A stretch of DNA of 64,000 nt from Pseudomonas fluorescens. GTDB taxonomy: Bacteria; Pseudomonadota; Gammaproteobacteria; Pseudomonadales; Pseudomonadaceae. Positions within the stretch are counted from its first letter, which is position 1, and each line of letters begins with the position of its first letter. The DNA lies in contig NZ_CABVHY010000013.1 in NCBI RefSeq assembly GCF_902497875.1, positions 124,001 to 188,000 of the forward strand, in the 5' to 3' direction. Shown piece after piece: positions 52,379 through 61,187 of the stretch. The notes under the pieces are model-generated. The model was not told the DNA's origin and did not search any database. It saw only the letters and a list, made by a program, of their open reading frames with translations. The translations under genes and the position numbers were made by a program.

Positions 52379-53062
52379 ATGACGAATCGTTTAATCATCC
52401 AGAAATCCGCTGCTGACATAGGCGTCAACAATGCTTGCGCTGCCATTATTCAAGGGATTACGGTGTCTTCCGACCTGAGCTTCCTTCCGCTTCTGACGGC
52501 CAACCTGAACCACGTTGCGTCTCGCCTTTACAAGCTTGGCACGAACAGAATTTATATGGGCTTCTCCCAGCAATTGGAAAAACTCGGCTATCACAACACC
52601 GTCAGTGCAAACGAAAAGATCCTCAAGAGCTTCATCTCCAAAGGTATACGCCCGATCAACAATATTGTGGATGCTTATAACGCGGTTGCTATCCGCAATG
52701 GCGTAAGTATTGGCGTGCATGCCTATAACCAGGCGAATGACATCCATGTATTTCGCTCTGAAAAACCCATGGCCTTTCGACCGCTTTTTTCAAAAAAAGA
52801 AGTCACCATTCCAGCCGGAGACCTGGTTTACACCTCCGGAGGCTCACCGTTGGCCAGCATCGGCAAAATAGATGCCGACGCTCATGACTTCAGATTGACT
52901 GACGAGTCTTCAAGCCTGCTGGTGGTGGTGTTAGGCCACGAAGACACGCCCCATGCCTTCAACCAGGCCGTCATTGAGGAGTTGGTCAACTCTCTACGGG
53001 AGAAGATGTCCAGCTTGAGCTATCACTTTCTGGAGCGGGTGCTGGTTCAAGAGGTTAAATAA
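52379..53062 (+). CDS. B3/B4 (PheRS-beta editing-like) domain protein
   Basis: 227 residues from ATG 52379, ten bases after the ligase gene. Signature SFISKGIRPINNIVDAYNAV, AIRNGVSIGVHAYNQ and TIPAGDLVYTSGG of free-standing B3/B4 domain proteins (COG3382). In PheRS the B3/B4 domain hydrolyses tRNA charged with a wrong amino acid. Stand-alone forms may do the same in trans. In an amino-acid natural product operon it could protect the host from misuse of the product in translation; that is inference. Confidence 0.78.
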   Translation: MTNRLIIQKSAADIGVNNACAAIIQGITVSSDLSFLPLLTANLNHVASRLYKLGTNRIYMGFSQQLEKLGYHNTVSANEKILKSFISKGIRPINNIVDAYNAVAIRNGVSIGVHAYNQANDIHVFRSEKPMAFRPLFSKKEVTIPAGDLVYTSGGSPLASIGKIDADAHDFRLTDESSSLLVVVLGHEDTPHAFNQAVIEELVNSLREKMSSLSYHFLERVLVQEVK

Positions 53063-53080
53063 AACCGACACGGTTTTTTT
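53062..53080 (+). terminator. Rho-independent terminator of the HDO operon
   Basis: AAACCG/CGGTTT stem with a 3-base loop and a run of seven T, beginning at the stop codon of the B3/B4 gene. Confidence 0.8.
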
Positions 53081-53168
53081 GCGCGACAGGTACGGGGCTT
53101 TCCTTTTTTGATGTCATCATTCAAGGACTCCCCGCCCTGGATTCGTATCGAATCAGCGCAAAACTAAT

Positions 53169-53588
53169 CTATCGCCATGCTTTCAATACCGGGTTGACGA
53201 TCACGTCGTCGACTTGTTCGATCTTCAGAATCTTCTCTTTCAACACCATCAACTCTTCGAAGCTTCTATATTTAACTTCGAGCATCATGTCGATATCGCC
53301 AAACAAAGAGTACGCGTGGGTTATATCGGCGTACCCGTGGATCTGCGGGAAGACCAGATGACAGCTACTGCCAATAAGCTTCAATACTAAAAAAGCCACT
53401 TGCTGACGTTCGACATCTTCTTTGGCAACATTGATGGTAAAGCCTAATATGACCCCCTTGTCTATCAGCTTTTGAACTCGCGATTCCACCGCTGTTCGCG
53501 ACTTGTGAACTTGCCGTGACAGCGCCGACAAACTGACCCTGGAGTCATCCTTCAACGCTGCAATAATAAGCTCATCAATTTTGTCCAC
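53169..53588 (-). CDS. Lrp/AsnC-family regulator
   Basis: 139 residues; GTG start at 53588 with AGGGG eight bases before. N-terminal helix-turn-helix (DELIIAALKDDSRVSLSALSRQVHKSRTAVESRVQKLIDKG) and the RAM/AsnC ligand domain (ITHAYSLFGDIDMMLEVKYRSFEELMVLKEKIL). Lrp proteins sense amino acids. Convergent with the HDO operon and close to its end, it is the likely pathway regulator. It also sits near the DMT exporter at 53684, another possible target. Confidence 0.88.
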   Translation of the reverse strand: MDKIDELIIAALKDDSRVSLSALSRQVHKSRTAVESRVQKLIDKGVILGFTINVAKEDVERQQVAFLVLKLIGSSCHLVFPQIHGYADITHAYSLFGDIDMMLEVKYRSFEELMVLKEKILKIEQVDDVIVNPVLKAWR

Positions 53589-53683
53589 TCTGCCGCCCCT
53601 TACATTAATCTTTTTTATAACAGCTTTTCATTACCGGCTGTCCGAGCAAAAAAAATAGAGCTTCAAGGGAGCTGTGGCCACCG

Positions 53684-54550
53684 TCAGCTCGCAATCGCCT
53701 CACGCCTGAGCCCCAACCGACTGATCCAGACCGCCAGCAGGATCACCAATGCGCCAAAGAACAACCGTCCCAACTCTTCGTGCTGATTCCAGATCAGCAA
53801 ATTGATCAACAACCCCACCGGCACATGCAGGTTGTTCATCACCGCCAGTGTCCCGCCATTGACCAGGCAGGCGCCCTTGTTCCACCAATACAAGCCTAAT
53901 GCCGTCGACACCAGGCCGAGAAATATCAGCACACCCCATTGCAGCGGTGCGTCGGGCAGGAAGTTGCTTTTGCCAAACAGCAGAAACGCCGGCAACGCCA
54001 CCGCCAGTGCCCCCAGATAGAAGTAACCGAAGCGCCGGTAATGCGGCAGATCGCTCGGGTAGCGCGCTACCAGATGCTTGTAAAGCACCTGCCCCGCAGC
54101 GTAGGTGAAGTTGGCCAGTTGCAGCAGCAAGAAACCCATGAGGAAGTCCGGATTAATCCGGTCGTAGCGAATCACGGCGGCCCCCATCACTGCCACCAGC
54201 GCGGCGATCAGTGCCCAGGGATTGAAGCGGCGGTTCAGCGCGTCTTCGATCAGGGTCACGTGCAGTGGCGTGAGAATGGTGAACAGCAGCACTTCTGGCA
54301 CCGTCAGTACGCGAAAGCTCAAGTACAGGCAGACGTAAGTCACGCCGAACTGCAAGGCGCCGATCAGCAGCATGCCGCGCATGAAAGCCGGCTCGACCTG
54401 CCGCCAGCGAGTCAGCGGAATGAACACCAACCCGGCCAGCAGTACCCGTACCAGCACCGCGAAGTAGCTGTCGACATGACCGGCCAGGTATTCGCCGATC
54501 AAGCTGAAGGAAAACGCCTGAATCAGCGTGACAAAAAGTAGATAGCCCAT
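53684..54550 (-). CDS. EamA/DMT transporter, amino-acid exporter-like
   Basis: 288 residues, ten membrane segments. The pattern (YVCLYLSFRVLTVPEVLLFTILTPLHVTLIEDALNRRF and WWNKGACLVNGGTLAVMNNLHVP) is that of the carboxylate/amino acid/amine branch of DMT exporters. The Lrp-like gene, 95 bases beyond its 3' end on the same strand, might be related through amino-acid export, a common pairing. Substrate unknown. Confidence 0.85.
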   Translation of the reverse strand: MGYLLFVTLIQAFSFSLIGEYLAGHVDSYFAVLVRVLLAGLVFIPLTRWRQVEPAFMRGMLLIGALQFGVTYVCLYLSFRVLTVPEVLLFTILTPLHVTLIEDALNRRFNPWALIAALVAVMGAAVIRYDRINPDFLMGFLLLQLANFTYAAGQVLYKHLVARYPSDLPHYRRFGYFYLGALAVALPAFLLFGKSNFLPDAPLQWGVLIFLGLVSTALGLYWWNKGACLVNGGTLAVMNNLHVPVGLLINLLIWNQHEELGRLFFGALVILLAVWISRLGLRREAIAS

Positions 54551-54627
54551 ACGCGCCTCATTCCGAATGGCGGCGACGATAGCGGTTTTGCCACTGACAG
54601 TGAAATCCTGCGCTGTAATAAAAAGCC

Positions 54628-54665
54628 AAAAAAAAGCCCGATCTCGCTAAAGCGTTCAATCGGGC
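54628..54665 (-). terminator. Rho-independent terminator after azoR
   Basis: GCCCGAT/ATCGGGC stem with an inner CGCT/AGCG stem and, on the minus strand, a run of eight T. It ends the azoR transcript. Confidence 0.8.
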
Positions 54666-54773
54666 AGGAGCACTCAGGAGCAACCAGTGCAAAGGGAGGT
54701 TCGATGCGCGAACCGGCTTGAAGGGATGCGCCAGGTCACTAAAACATCAAGCGATTATCTGGCGATTAACGCC

Positions 54774-55373
54774 TCAGGCGACCTGGGCCAATTTGGCGTT
54801 GGCCTGGTTCAGGCCTTTTTCATGGAAGTCGCCGCCCAGGTTCATACCCTCGGCGTGAATGAACTCGACGTCGTGAATGCCGATGAATGCCATGACCTGA
54901 CGCAGGTAGGGTTCCTGGTGATCGGCGGGGCTGCCGGCGTAGATGCCGCCGCGCGCAGTCAACACATAGGCACGCTTGCCGGTGAGCAGGCCTTGCGGGC
55001 CGGTGTCGGTGTATTTGAAGGTCACACCGGCACGCAGCACATGGTCCAGCCAGGCTTTCAGGGTGCTCGGGATGGCAAAGTTGTACATGGGCGCGGCCAT
55101 CACCAGCACGTCGGCGGCCAGCAGTTCATCGGTCAACTGGTTGGAGCGCTCAAGGGAGGCGTGTTCGATTTCATTGCGCTGTTCGGCAGGTTTCATCCAA
55201 CCGCCCAGCAGGTTGGCGTCCAGGTGCGGCACCGGGTTGAGTGCCAGGTCACGAACGGTGATCTGGTCCGCTGGGTGCGCGGCTTTCCACTGACTGATGA
55301 AAGTTTGGGTCAGTTGGCGTGAAACCGAATCTTGCTGGCGAGCGCTGCTTTCAATGATCAGAACGCGGGACAT
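54774..55373 (-). CDS. azoR: FMN-dependent NADH-azoreductase
   Basis: 199 residues, the usual AzoR length. Flavodoxin-like fold with the FMN phosphate loop in IESSARQQDSVSRQLTQTF, the APMYNFAIPSTLKAWLDHV segment and LTARGGIY, all diagnostic of AzoR/AcpD. It reduces quinones and azo compounds with NADH in the cytoplasm. The LysR gene at 55887 is one gene away and may regulate it, as in other pseudomonads. Confidence 0.92.
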   Translation of the reverse strand: MSRVLIIESSARQQDSVSRQLTQTFISQWKAAHPADQITVRDLALNPVPHLDANLLGGWMKPAEQRNEIEHASLERSNQLTDELLAADVLVMAAPMYNFAIPSTLKAWLDHVLRAGVTFKYTDTGPQGLLTGKRAYVLTARGGIYAGSPADHQEPYLRQVMAFIGIHDVEFIHAEGMNLGGDFHEKGLNQANAKLAQVA

Positions 55374-55522
55374 GGGATGTAGCCTCCATCGGTGAATGCT
55401 GTAAGTCGATGGAGTGGAGATTAAACAGTGTCGTATCGATGAAAAAGCGCAAATAACTGCTATAACCCATCTATAAATTCGTTTATAAGCGGAGCATGTC
55501 CGGCAGCCTGCTCCGCTTTACG

Positions 55523-55837
55523 TTATTTGGGTTTGCAGGTGACGGTGAGGTACAGCTTGATGATCTTGCGGTTGAACTTGGCCGAGAGATCGACGCTTTT
55601 ACCCGCGTCCAGGCTCACTCTGCGGGTCTTGGGGGATTCCGGACCGTTGCGAAATATCACCGAACAATCGGCCGCGGTGTCGCCGTAGTTGTTGAGGGTA
55701 ATGGCGCCCAGGTCGTAGTCGGTGGCGTAGGTTGTGTAGTCGATTTTCATCCCGCTGAGGTCTTTCTGCACATCGATCGGGTAGGCAAACGCAGTCAGCG
55801 GCAACATCGCCAGCAACACACAACAGATTTTTCTCAT
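55523..55837 (-). CDS. Small periplasmic protein of unknown function
   Basis: 104 residues from ATG 55837, GGAG eight bases upstream. Signal peptide ends LTAFA; the mature part is beta-rich (GAITLNNYGDTAADCSVIFRN, then VSLDAGKSVDLSAKFN) with two Cys likely to form a disulphide. Conserved in pseudomonads, where I recall it being labelled 3-phosphoglycerate kinase, a label the sequence does not support. Confidence 0.7.
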   Translation of the reverse strand: MRKICCVLLAMLPLTAFAYPIDVQKDLSGMKIDYTTYATDYDLGAITLNNYGDTAADCSVIFRNGPESPKTRRVSLDAGKSVDLSAKFNRKIIKLYLTVTCKPK

Positions 55838-55886
55838 TCGGCAGTCTCCAGTAAAGACCGCCAGCTTAGGACAAGAGGAGCTCATC

Positions 55887-56810
55887 TTGAAAGCGCCCCG
55901 CGTTACCCTTGATCAATGGCGAACATTGCAGGCCGTGGTCGACCACGGTGGCTTCGCCCAGGCAGCCGAAGCGCTGCACCGTTCACAATCCTCCGTCAGC
56001 TACACCGTGGCGCGCATGCAGGACCAGCTCGGCGTGCCGCTATTGCGTATCGACGGCCGCAAAGCCGTGCTGACCGAAGCCGGCGGGGTATTGCTGCGTC
56101 GCTCGCGGCAACTGGTCAAACAGGCCAGCCAGCTCGAGGACCTGGCGAACCACATGGAGCAAGGCTGGGAAGCCGAAGTGCGGCTGGTGGTCGACGCGGC
56201 CTACCCGAATGCCCGACTGGTGCGCGCCCTCACAGCGTTCATGCCGCAAAGCCGGGGTTGTCGCGTGCGCTTGCGCGAAGAAGTGCTGTCCGGGGTCGAA
56301 GAGGTGCTGCTCGAAGGCGTTGCCGACCTGGCCATCAGTGGCTTCAACATTCCCGGTTACCTGGGCGCGGAATTGAGCGACGTCGAGTTCGTCGCGGTGG
56401 CCCACCCCGAACACGCCTTGCACCGCCTGAACCGCGAACTGAACTTCCAGGATCTGGAAAGCCAGCTGCAAGTGGTCATTCGCGACTCCGGCCGCCAGCA
56501 ACCGAGGGACGTTGGCTGGCTCGGTGCCGAACAACGCTGGACCGTCGGCAGCCTGGCCACCGCCGCGACCTTCGTCGGCAGCGGCCTGGGTTTCGCCTGG
56601 TTGCCGCGACACATGATCGAACGCGAACTCAAGGAAGGTCTGCTCAAGCTGCTACCGTTGGACCAGGGCGGCAGTCGTCACCCGACGTTCTATCTGTATT
56701 CGAACAAGGACAAACCACTGGGCCCGGCCACGCAGATTCTCATCGAACTGCTGCGCACCTTTGACACCGCGCCGCTGGATGCCCCCTTCGCCGCCCCACA
56801 ACAAGCCTGA
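55887..56810 (+). CDS. LysR-family transcriptional regulator
   Basis: 307 residues; TTG start at 55887 with AGAGGAG six bases before. Helix-turn-helix TLDQWRTLQAVVDHGGFAQAAEALHRSQSSVSYTVARMQ, then the effector domain with GSGLGFAWLPRHMIE. Thirty bases before the hydrolase gene, in the same direction. Target unknown; azoR is a candidate. Confidence 0.88.
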   Translation: MKAPRVTLDQWRTLQAVVDHGGFAQAAEALHRSQSSVSYTVARMQDQLGVPLLRIDGRKAVLTEAGGVLLRRSRQLVKQASQLEDLANHMEQGWEAEVRLVVDAAYPNARLVRALTAFMPQSRGCRVRLREEVLSGVEEVLLEGVADLAISGFNIPGYLGAELSDVEFVAVAHPEHALHRLNRELNFQDLESQLQVVIRDSGRQQPRDVGWLGAEQRWTVGSLATAATFVGSGLGFAWLPRHMIERELKEGLLKLLPLDQGGSRHPTFYLYSNKDKPLGPATQILIELLRTFDTAPLDAPFAAPQQA

Positions 56811-56840
56811 AACCCGTTAAACCGAACAAGGAGTTGCGCC

Positions 56841-57656
56841 ATGGCCTATTTCGAACATGAAGGTTGCACCCTGCACTACGAAGAATATGGTCACGGCGAT
56901 CCCGTGCTGCTGCTCCACGGGCTGGGCTCCAGTTCCCTGGATTGGGAATATCAGGTCTCCGAGCTGGCAGCCCGCTACCGGGTGATCGTCCCGGATGCGC
57001 GTGGCCATGGCCGCTCCGACAAGCCCCGCGAGCGCTACAGCATCGCTGGGTTCAGCGCCGACCTGATCGCGCTGATCGAGCACCTGAACCTGGGACCGGC
57101 CCATGTGGTCGGGCTGTCCATGGGCGGCATGATTGGCTTTCAACTGGCGGTGGATCAGCCGCAGTTACTCAAAAGCCTGTGCATCGTCAACAGCGGACCC
57201 CAGGTCAAATTGCAGACGCCGGATGAGTATTGGCAATGGTTCAAGCGCTGGAGCCTGATGCAGCTCTTCAGTATGAGCGCCATTGGCACCGCGCTGGGCG
57301 CCAAGCTTTTTCCCGAACCGGAGCAAGCCGAGCTGCGCAGTAAAATTGCCCAGCGCTGGGCAAAAAACGACAAACGTGCTTATCTCGCCAGCTTCGATGC
57401 CATCATCGGTTGGGGCGTGCAGGAACGACTTTCCCGTGTCACCTGTCCAACCCTGATCGTCAGCGCCGACCGTGACTACACACCGGTTGCGATCAAAGAG
57501 GCCTATATAAAACTACTGCCCAATGCGCGGCTGGCGGTGATCGCCAATTCCCGCCACGCTACGCCGCTGGACCAACCGCAAGCCTTCAACCAAACCCTGC
57601 TCGAGTTTCTTGTCGCAGTCGACACCACTAAATCAGGAACACTGACCCATGTTTAA
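56841..57656 (+). CDS. Alpha/beta-fold hydrolase
   Basis: 271 residues. [10 protein letters not shown] oxyanion region, nucleophile elbow GLSMGG (Ser at about 94), acid in SADRDYTP and catalytic His in [10 protein letters not shown]: a complete Ser-Asp-His triad in the usual order. Similar to 3-oxoadipate enol-lactonase-like enzymes but not in an aromatic pathway. Its end overlaps the start of ppiA by eight bases, so the two are translationally coupled. Confidence 0.86.
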   Translation: MAYFEHEGCTLHYEEYGHGDPVLLLHGLGSSSLDWEYQVSELAARYRVIVPDARGHGRSDKPRERYSIAGFSADLIALIEHLNLGPAHVVGLSMGGMIGFQLAVDQPQLLKSLCIVNSGPQVKLQTPDEYWQWFKRWSLMQLFSMSAIGTALGAKLFPEPEQAELRSKIAQRWAKNDKRAYLASFDAIIGWGVQERLSRVTCPTLIVSADRDYTPVAIKEAYIKLLPNARLAVIANSRHATPLDQPQAFNQTLLEFLVAVDTTKSGTLTHV

Positions 57657-58212
57657 AAAAATCGCCCTCGTCGCCGGCTCTGTTCTGTTCGCCGCTAACC
57701 TGATGGCCGCCACACCGGCCAAGGCGCCGCATGTTTTGCTGGAAACCACCAATGGCCAGATCGAAATCGAACTGGACCCGGTCAAGGCTCCGATCAGTAC
57801 CAAAAACTTCCTTGAGTACGTCGACAGCGGCTTCTACAACAACACGATTTTCCACCGAGTGATTCCGGGTTTCATGGTGCAGGGCGGCGGTTTCACTACG
57901 CAAATGCAGCAAAAAGACACCAAGGCGCCGATCAAGAACGAAGCCAGCAACGGCCTGCATAACGTCCGTGGCACACTGTCGATGGCACGCACCTCGAACC
58001 CGGATTCGGCCACCAGCCAGTTCTTCATCAACGTCGCCGATAACGCCTTCCTCGACCCGGGTCGTGACGCCGGTTACGCGGTGTTCGCCAAAGTCGTAAA
58101 AGGCATGGACGTGGTCGATATCATCGTCAACTCCCAGACCACCACCAAAGGCGGCATGCAGAATGTGCCAATCGACCCGGTGCTGATAAAGTCGGCCAAG
58201 CGCATCGACTGA
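57649..58212 (+). CDS. ppiA: Periplasmic peptidyl-prolyl isomerase A
   Basis: 187 residues. Signal peptide ending LMAAT, then the cyclophilin fold: [37 protein letters not shown] and [15 protein letters not shown]. Catalytic Arg is in FHRV and the binding-pocket residues QFFIN are intact. It speeds prolyl bond isomerisation in secreted proteins. Overlaps the hydrolase gene in front. Confidence 0.93.
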   Translation: MFKKIALVAGSVLFAANLMAATPAKAPHVLLETTNGQIEIELDPVKAPISTKNFLEYVDSGFYNNTIFHRVIPGFMVQGGGFTTQMQQKDTKAPIKNEASNGLHNVRGTLSMARTSNPDSATSQFFINVADNAFLDPGRDAGYAVFAKVVKGMDVVDIIVNSQTTTKGGMQNVPIDPVLIKSAKRID

Positions 58213-58287
58213 ATGGTGAAAGGAGTTCCGAGCGACTGAGGTCGCTCACACTTGATAAGGAGAGCCCGCTCTGCGGGCATCGACCCA

Positions 58288-60120
58288 ATGCTCTATCGTC
58301 GTTTTGAACAACTGATCGATATATTCCGCGACGCACCGACGGCGGCTCCGCCGAGCCAGGTTCTCCCCTTCTACCTGTATTACCTGCGCCAGGTCTGGCC
58401 GAGTTTTGCCGCGCTGCTGGTGGTTGGCCTGGTCGGGGCGCTGATCGAGGTCGCGCTGTTCAGTTACCTGAGCCGGATCATCGATCTGACCCAGGGCACG
58501 CCGAATGTCGACTTCTTCAAGATTCATGGCACCGAGCTGATCTGGATGACAGTGGTCGCGCTGGTGCTGCGCCCGATCTTCGTCGGCCTGCATGATCTGC
58601 TGGTGCACCAGACCATCAGCCCGGGCATGACCAGCATGATTCGCTGGCAGAACCACAGTTACGTACTCAAGCAAAGCCTGAACTTCTTTCAGAACGATTT
58701 TGCCGGGCGCATCGCCCAACGCATCATGCAGACCGGCAACTCCCTGCGTGACTCCGCCGTACAAGCAGTGGACGCGTTATGGCATGTGCTGATCTATGCC
58801 ATCAGCTCCCTGGTGCTGTTTGCCGAGGCTGATTGGCGGCTGATGATTCCACTGCTGAGCTGGATCGCTTGCTACATCGGCGCGCTGTGCTACTTCGTGC
58901 CGCGGGTCAAAGAACGTTCGGTGGTGTCCTCCGACGCCCGCTCGAAACTGATGGGGCGGATCGTCGACGGCTACACCAACATCACTACCCTGAAGTTGTT
59001 CGCCCACACCAACTTCGAACAGCAGTACGCCCGCGAGGCCATCGAAGAACAAACGCAGAAATCCCAGCTGGCCGGCCGTGTGGTCACCAGCATGGACGTA
59101 GTCATCACCAGCATGAACGGTCTGCTGATCGTCAGCACCACCGGCCTGGCCTTGTGGCTGTGGAGCCAGTCGTTGATCTCGGTCGGCGCCATCGCCCTGG
59201 CCACCGGCCTGGTGATCCGCATCGTCAACATGTCCGGCTGGATCATGTGGGTGGTCAACGGCATTTTTGAAAACATCGGCATGGTCCAGGACGGCCTGCA
59301 AACTATTGCCCAGCCGGTCAGCGTCACCGACCGTGACCAGGCACAACCCTTGGCCGTGGCCCGCGGCGAAGTGCGTTTTGAACACGTCGACTTCCACTAC
59401 GGAAAAAAAAGCGGAATCATCAGCGACCTCAACCTGACCATCAAGCCTGGGGAAAAAATCGGCCTGATCGGCCCCTCCGGCGCCGGCAAATCAACCCTGG
59501 TCAACCTGCTGCTGCGTCTCTATGACGTGCAAGGCGGACGGATCCTGATCGACGGCCAGAACATCGCCGAAGTCGCCCAGGAAAGCCTGCGCGAGCGGAT
59601 CGGCATGATCACCCAGGACACCTCGCTGCTGCACCGTTCAATCCGCGACAACCTGCTTTACGGCAAGCCCGACGCCACCGACGAAGAGCTCTGGGAAGCG
59701 GTGCGCAAAGCCCGGGCCGACGAGTTCATCCCGCACCTTTCCGATGCCCAGGGCCGCACCGGCTTCGACGCCCACGTCGGCGAGCGCGGGGTGAAACTCT
59801 CCGGTGGCCAACGGCAACGGATCGCGATTGCCCGGGTCCTGCTCAAGGACGCACCGCTCCTGATCATGGACGAAGCCACCTCGGCACTCGACTCGGAAGT
59901 CGAGGCAGCAATCCAGGAAAGCCTGGAAACCCTGATGCAAGGCAAAACCGTGATCGCCATCGCTCACCGGCTCTCGACCATCGCCCGCATGGACCGGCTG
60001 GTGGTCCTGGAGAAAGGCCGGATCGCCGAAACCGGCAACCACGCCGAATTGCTCGCCCATGGCGGGTTGTATGCAAGGCTGTGGCAGCACCAGACCGGCG
60101 GGTTTGTCGGGATTGATTGA
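58288..60120 (+). CDS. ABC exporter, fused permease and ATPase
   Basis: 610 residues from ATG 58288. Six membrane helices in about 45-330 and an ATPase domain with Walker A GPSGAGKST, Q-loop MITQDTSLLHRS, signature LSGGQRQR, Walker B LIMDEATSALDS and switch AHRLST. A homodimeric MsbA-type half-transporter; substrate unknown. The ribosome site AAGGAG (58257-58262) is unusually far from the ATG. A perfect hairpin GCCCGC/GCGGGC between them would bring them near (see findings); a TTG at 58252 is a weaker alternative start. Confidence 0.88.
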   Translation: MLYRRFEQLIDIFRDAPTAAPPSQVLPFYLYYLRQVWPSFAALLVVGLVGALIEVALFSYLSRIIDLTQGTPNVDFFKIHGTELIWMTVVALVLRPIFVGLHDLLVHQTISPGMTSMIRWQNHSYVLKQSLNFFQNDFAGRIAQRIMQTGNSLRDSAVQAVDALWHVLIYAISSLVLFAEADWRLMIPLLSWIACYIGALCYFVPRVKERSVVSSDARSKLMGRIVDGYTNITTLKLFAHTNFEQQYAREAIEEQTQKSQLAGRVVTSMDVVITSMNGLLIVSTTGLALWLWSQSLISVGAIALATGLVIRIVNMSGWIMWVVNGIFENIGMVQDGLQTIAQPVSVTDRDQAQPLAVARGEVRFEHVDFHYGKKSGIISDLNLTIKPGEKIGLIGPSGAGKSTLVNLLLRLYDVQGGRILIDGQNIAEVAQESLRERIGMITQDTSLLHRSIRDNLLYGKPDATDEELWEAVRKARADEFIPHLSDAQGRTGFDAHVGERGVKLSGGQRQRIAIARVLLKDAPLLIMDEATSALDSEVEAAIQESLETLMQGKTVIAIAHRLSTIARMDRLVVLEKGRIAETGNHAELLAHGGLYARLWQHQTGGFVGID

Positions 60121-60127
60121 GCGCCAA

Positions 60128-60236
60128 GATCAAAAGATCGCAGCCTGCGGCAGCTCCTACGCCGATCCCGTACACTCGTGAACTATCGTATGTACGCACA
60201 CCTGTAGGAGCTGCCGCAGGCTGCGATCCTTTGATC
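60128..60236. repeat. REP pair (GTAGGAGCTGCCGC type)
   Basis: Facing copies at 60128-60160 and 60203-60236 after the ABC exporter gene. Confidence 0.85.
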
Positions 60237-60260
60237 TACCGGCCATAACCCTCCCCCAAA

Positions 60261-60303
60261 AAACCGCCCCAGCCCTCTAACCACGGGCTCTGTCGGTTTT
60301 TCT
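60261..60303 (+). terminator. Terminator-like hairpin before aqpZ
   Basis: Nested stems AAACCG/CGGTTT and AGCCC/GGGCT followed by TTTTTCTT. With the REP pair it fills most of the 309-base gap; the last 100 bases are the aqpZ leader. Confidence 0.6.
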
Positions 60304-60429
60304 TCGACTGGCATTCCGGAAAAATTCTGCTGTACTGAGGCAAGGTTCTAGAGATGAGCCTGTAGTCAAGCTGCAGGATGCATAACGGCTATATCGACAT
60401 GATCGTCGACGATTACAAGGATGCTTCTC

Positions 60430-61128
60430 ATGACGCTGTTCAAACGTTCAGTCACTGAGTTGTTAGGTACGTTCTGGCTGGTGTTGGGTGGTTGCGGCAG
60501 TGCGGTATTGGCGGCGGCTTTTCCGGATGTCGGGATCGGGTTGCTTGGCGTGTCGCTGGCGTTCGGTCTCACCGTACTGACCATGGCCTTTGCCATCGGC
60601 CACATTTCCGGATGTCATCTCAACCCCGCAGTTACAGTCGGACTGGTGGTTGGCGGGCGTTTTCCCGCCAGGGAGCTGCCAGCGTACATCGTCGCCCAAG
60701 TCATCGGTGCAATCATCGCCGCCGCCCTGCTGTACTTCATTGCCAGCGGCAAACCCGGCTTCGAACTGGCCAGTGGATTGGCCTCCAATGGTTATGGCGA
60801 GCACTCGCCTGGTGGATATTCGATGGCTGCCGGGTTCGTCTCGGAACTGGTGATGACCGCGATGTTCGTGGTGATCATCCTCGGTGCTACCGACAATCGT
60901 GCGCCGGCAGGGCTGGCACCGATTGCCATCGGCCTGGCGCTGACGTTGATCCACCTGATCTCGATTCCGGTCACCAACACCTCGGTCAACCCGGCCCGCA
61001 GTACCGGTCCGGCATTGATCGTCGGTGGCTGGGCAATTCAGCAACTGTGGCTATTCTGGCTGGCACCGATGCTTGGCGCGGTGATCGGCGGGGTGACCTA
61101 CCGCTGGCTGGGCAAGGAAGACAGGTAA
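60430..61128 (+). CDS. aqpZ: Aquaporin Z
   Basis: 232 residues from ATG 60430 (AAGGA eight bases before; another ATG three codons up is less well placed). Six membrane helices and the two pore loops [11 protein letters not shown] and [13 protein letters not shown], both NPA boxes intact. [18 protein letters not shown] is the AqpZ start. A water channel of the inner membrane. Confidence 0.94.
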   Translation: MTLFKRSVTELLGTFWLVLGGCGSAVLAAAFPDVGIGLLGVSLAFGLTVLTMAFAIGHISGCHLNPAVTVGLVVGGRFPARELPAYIVAQVIGAIIAAALLYFIASGKPGFELASGLASNGYGEHSPGGYSMAAGFVSELVMTAMFVVIILGATDNRAPAGLAPIAIGLALTLIHLISIPVTNTSVNPARSTGPALIVGGWAIQQLWLFWLAPMLGAVIGGVTYRWLGKEDR

Positions 61129-61187
61129 CCTGAAGATCAACAGGTTTTGCTGCGGTCTTGTGGGAGCGGCGCACCGCCGCTTCCACA

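Noticed and set aside
55523..55837. Label as 3-phosphoglycerate kinase
   Set aside because: The protein is about 104 residues with a signal peptide and has no kinase motif.
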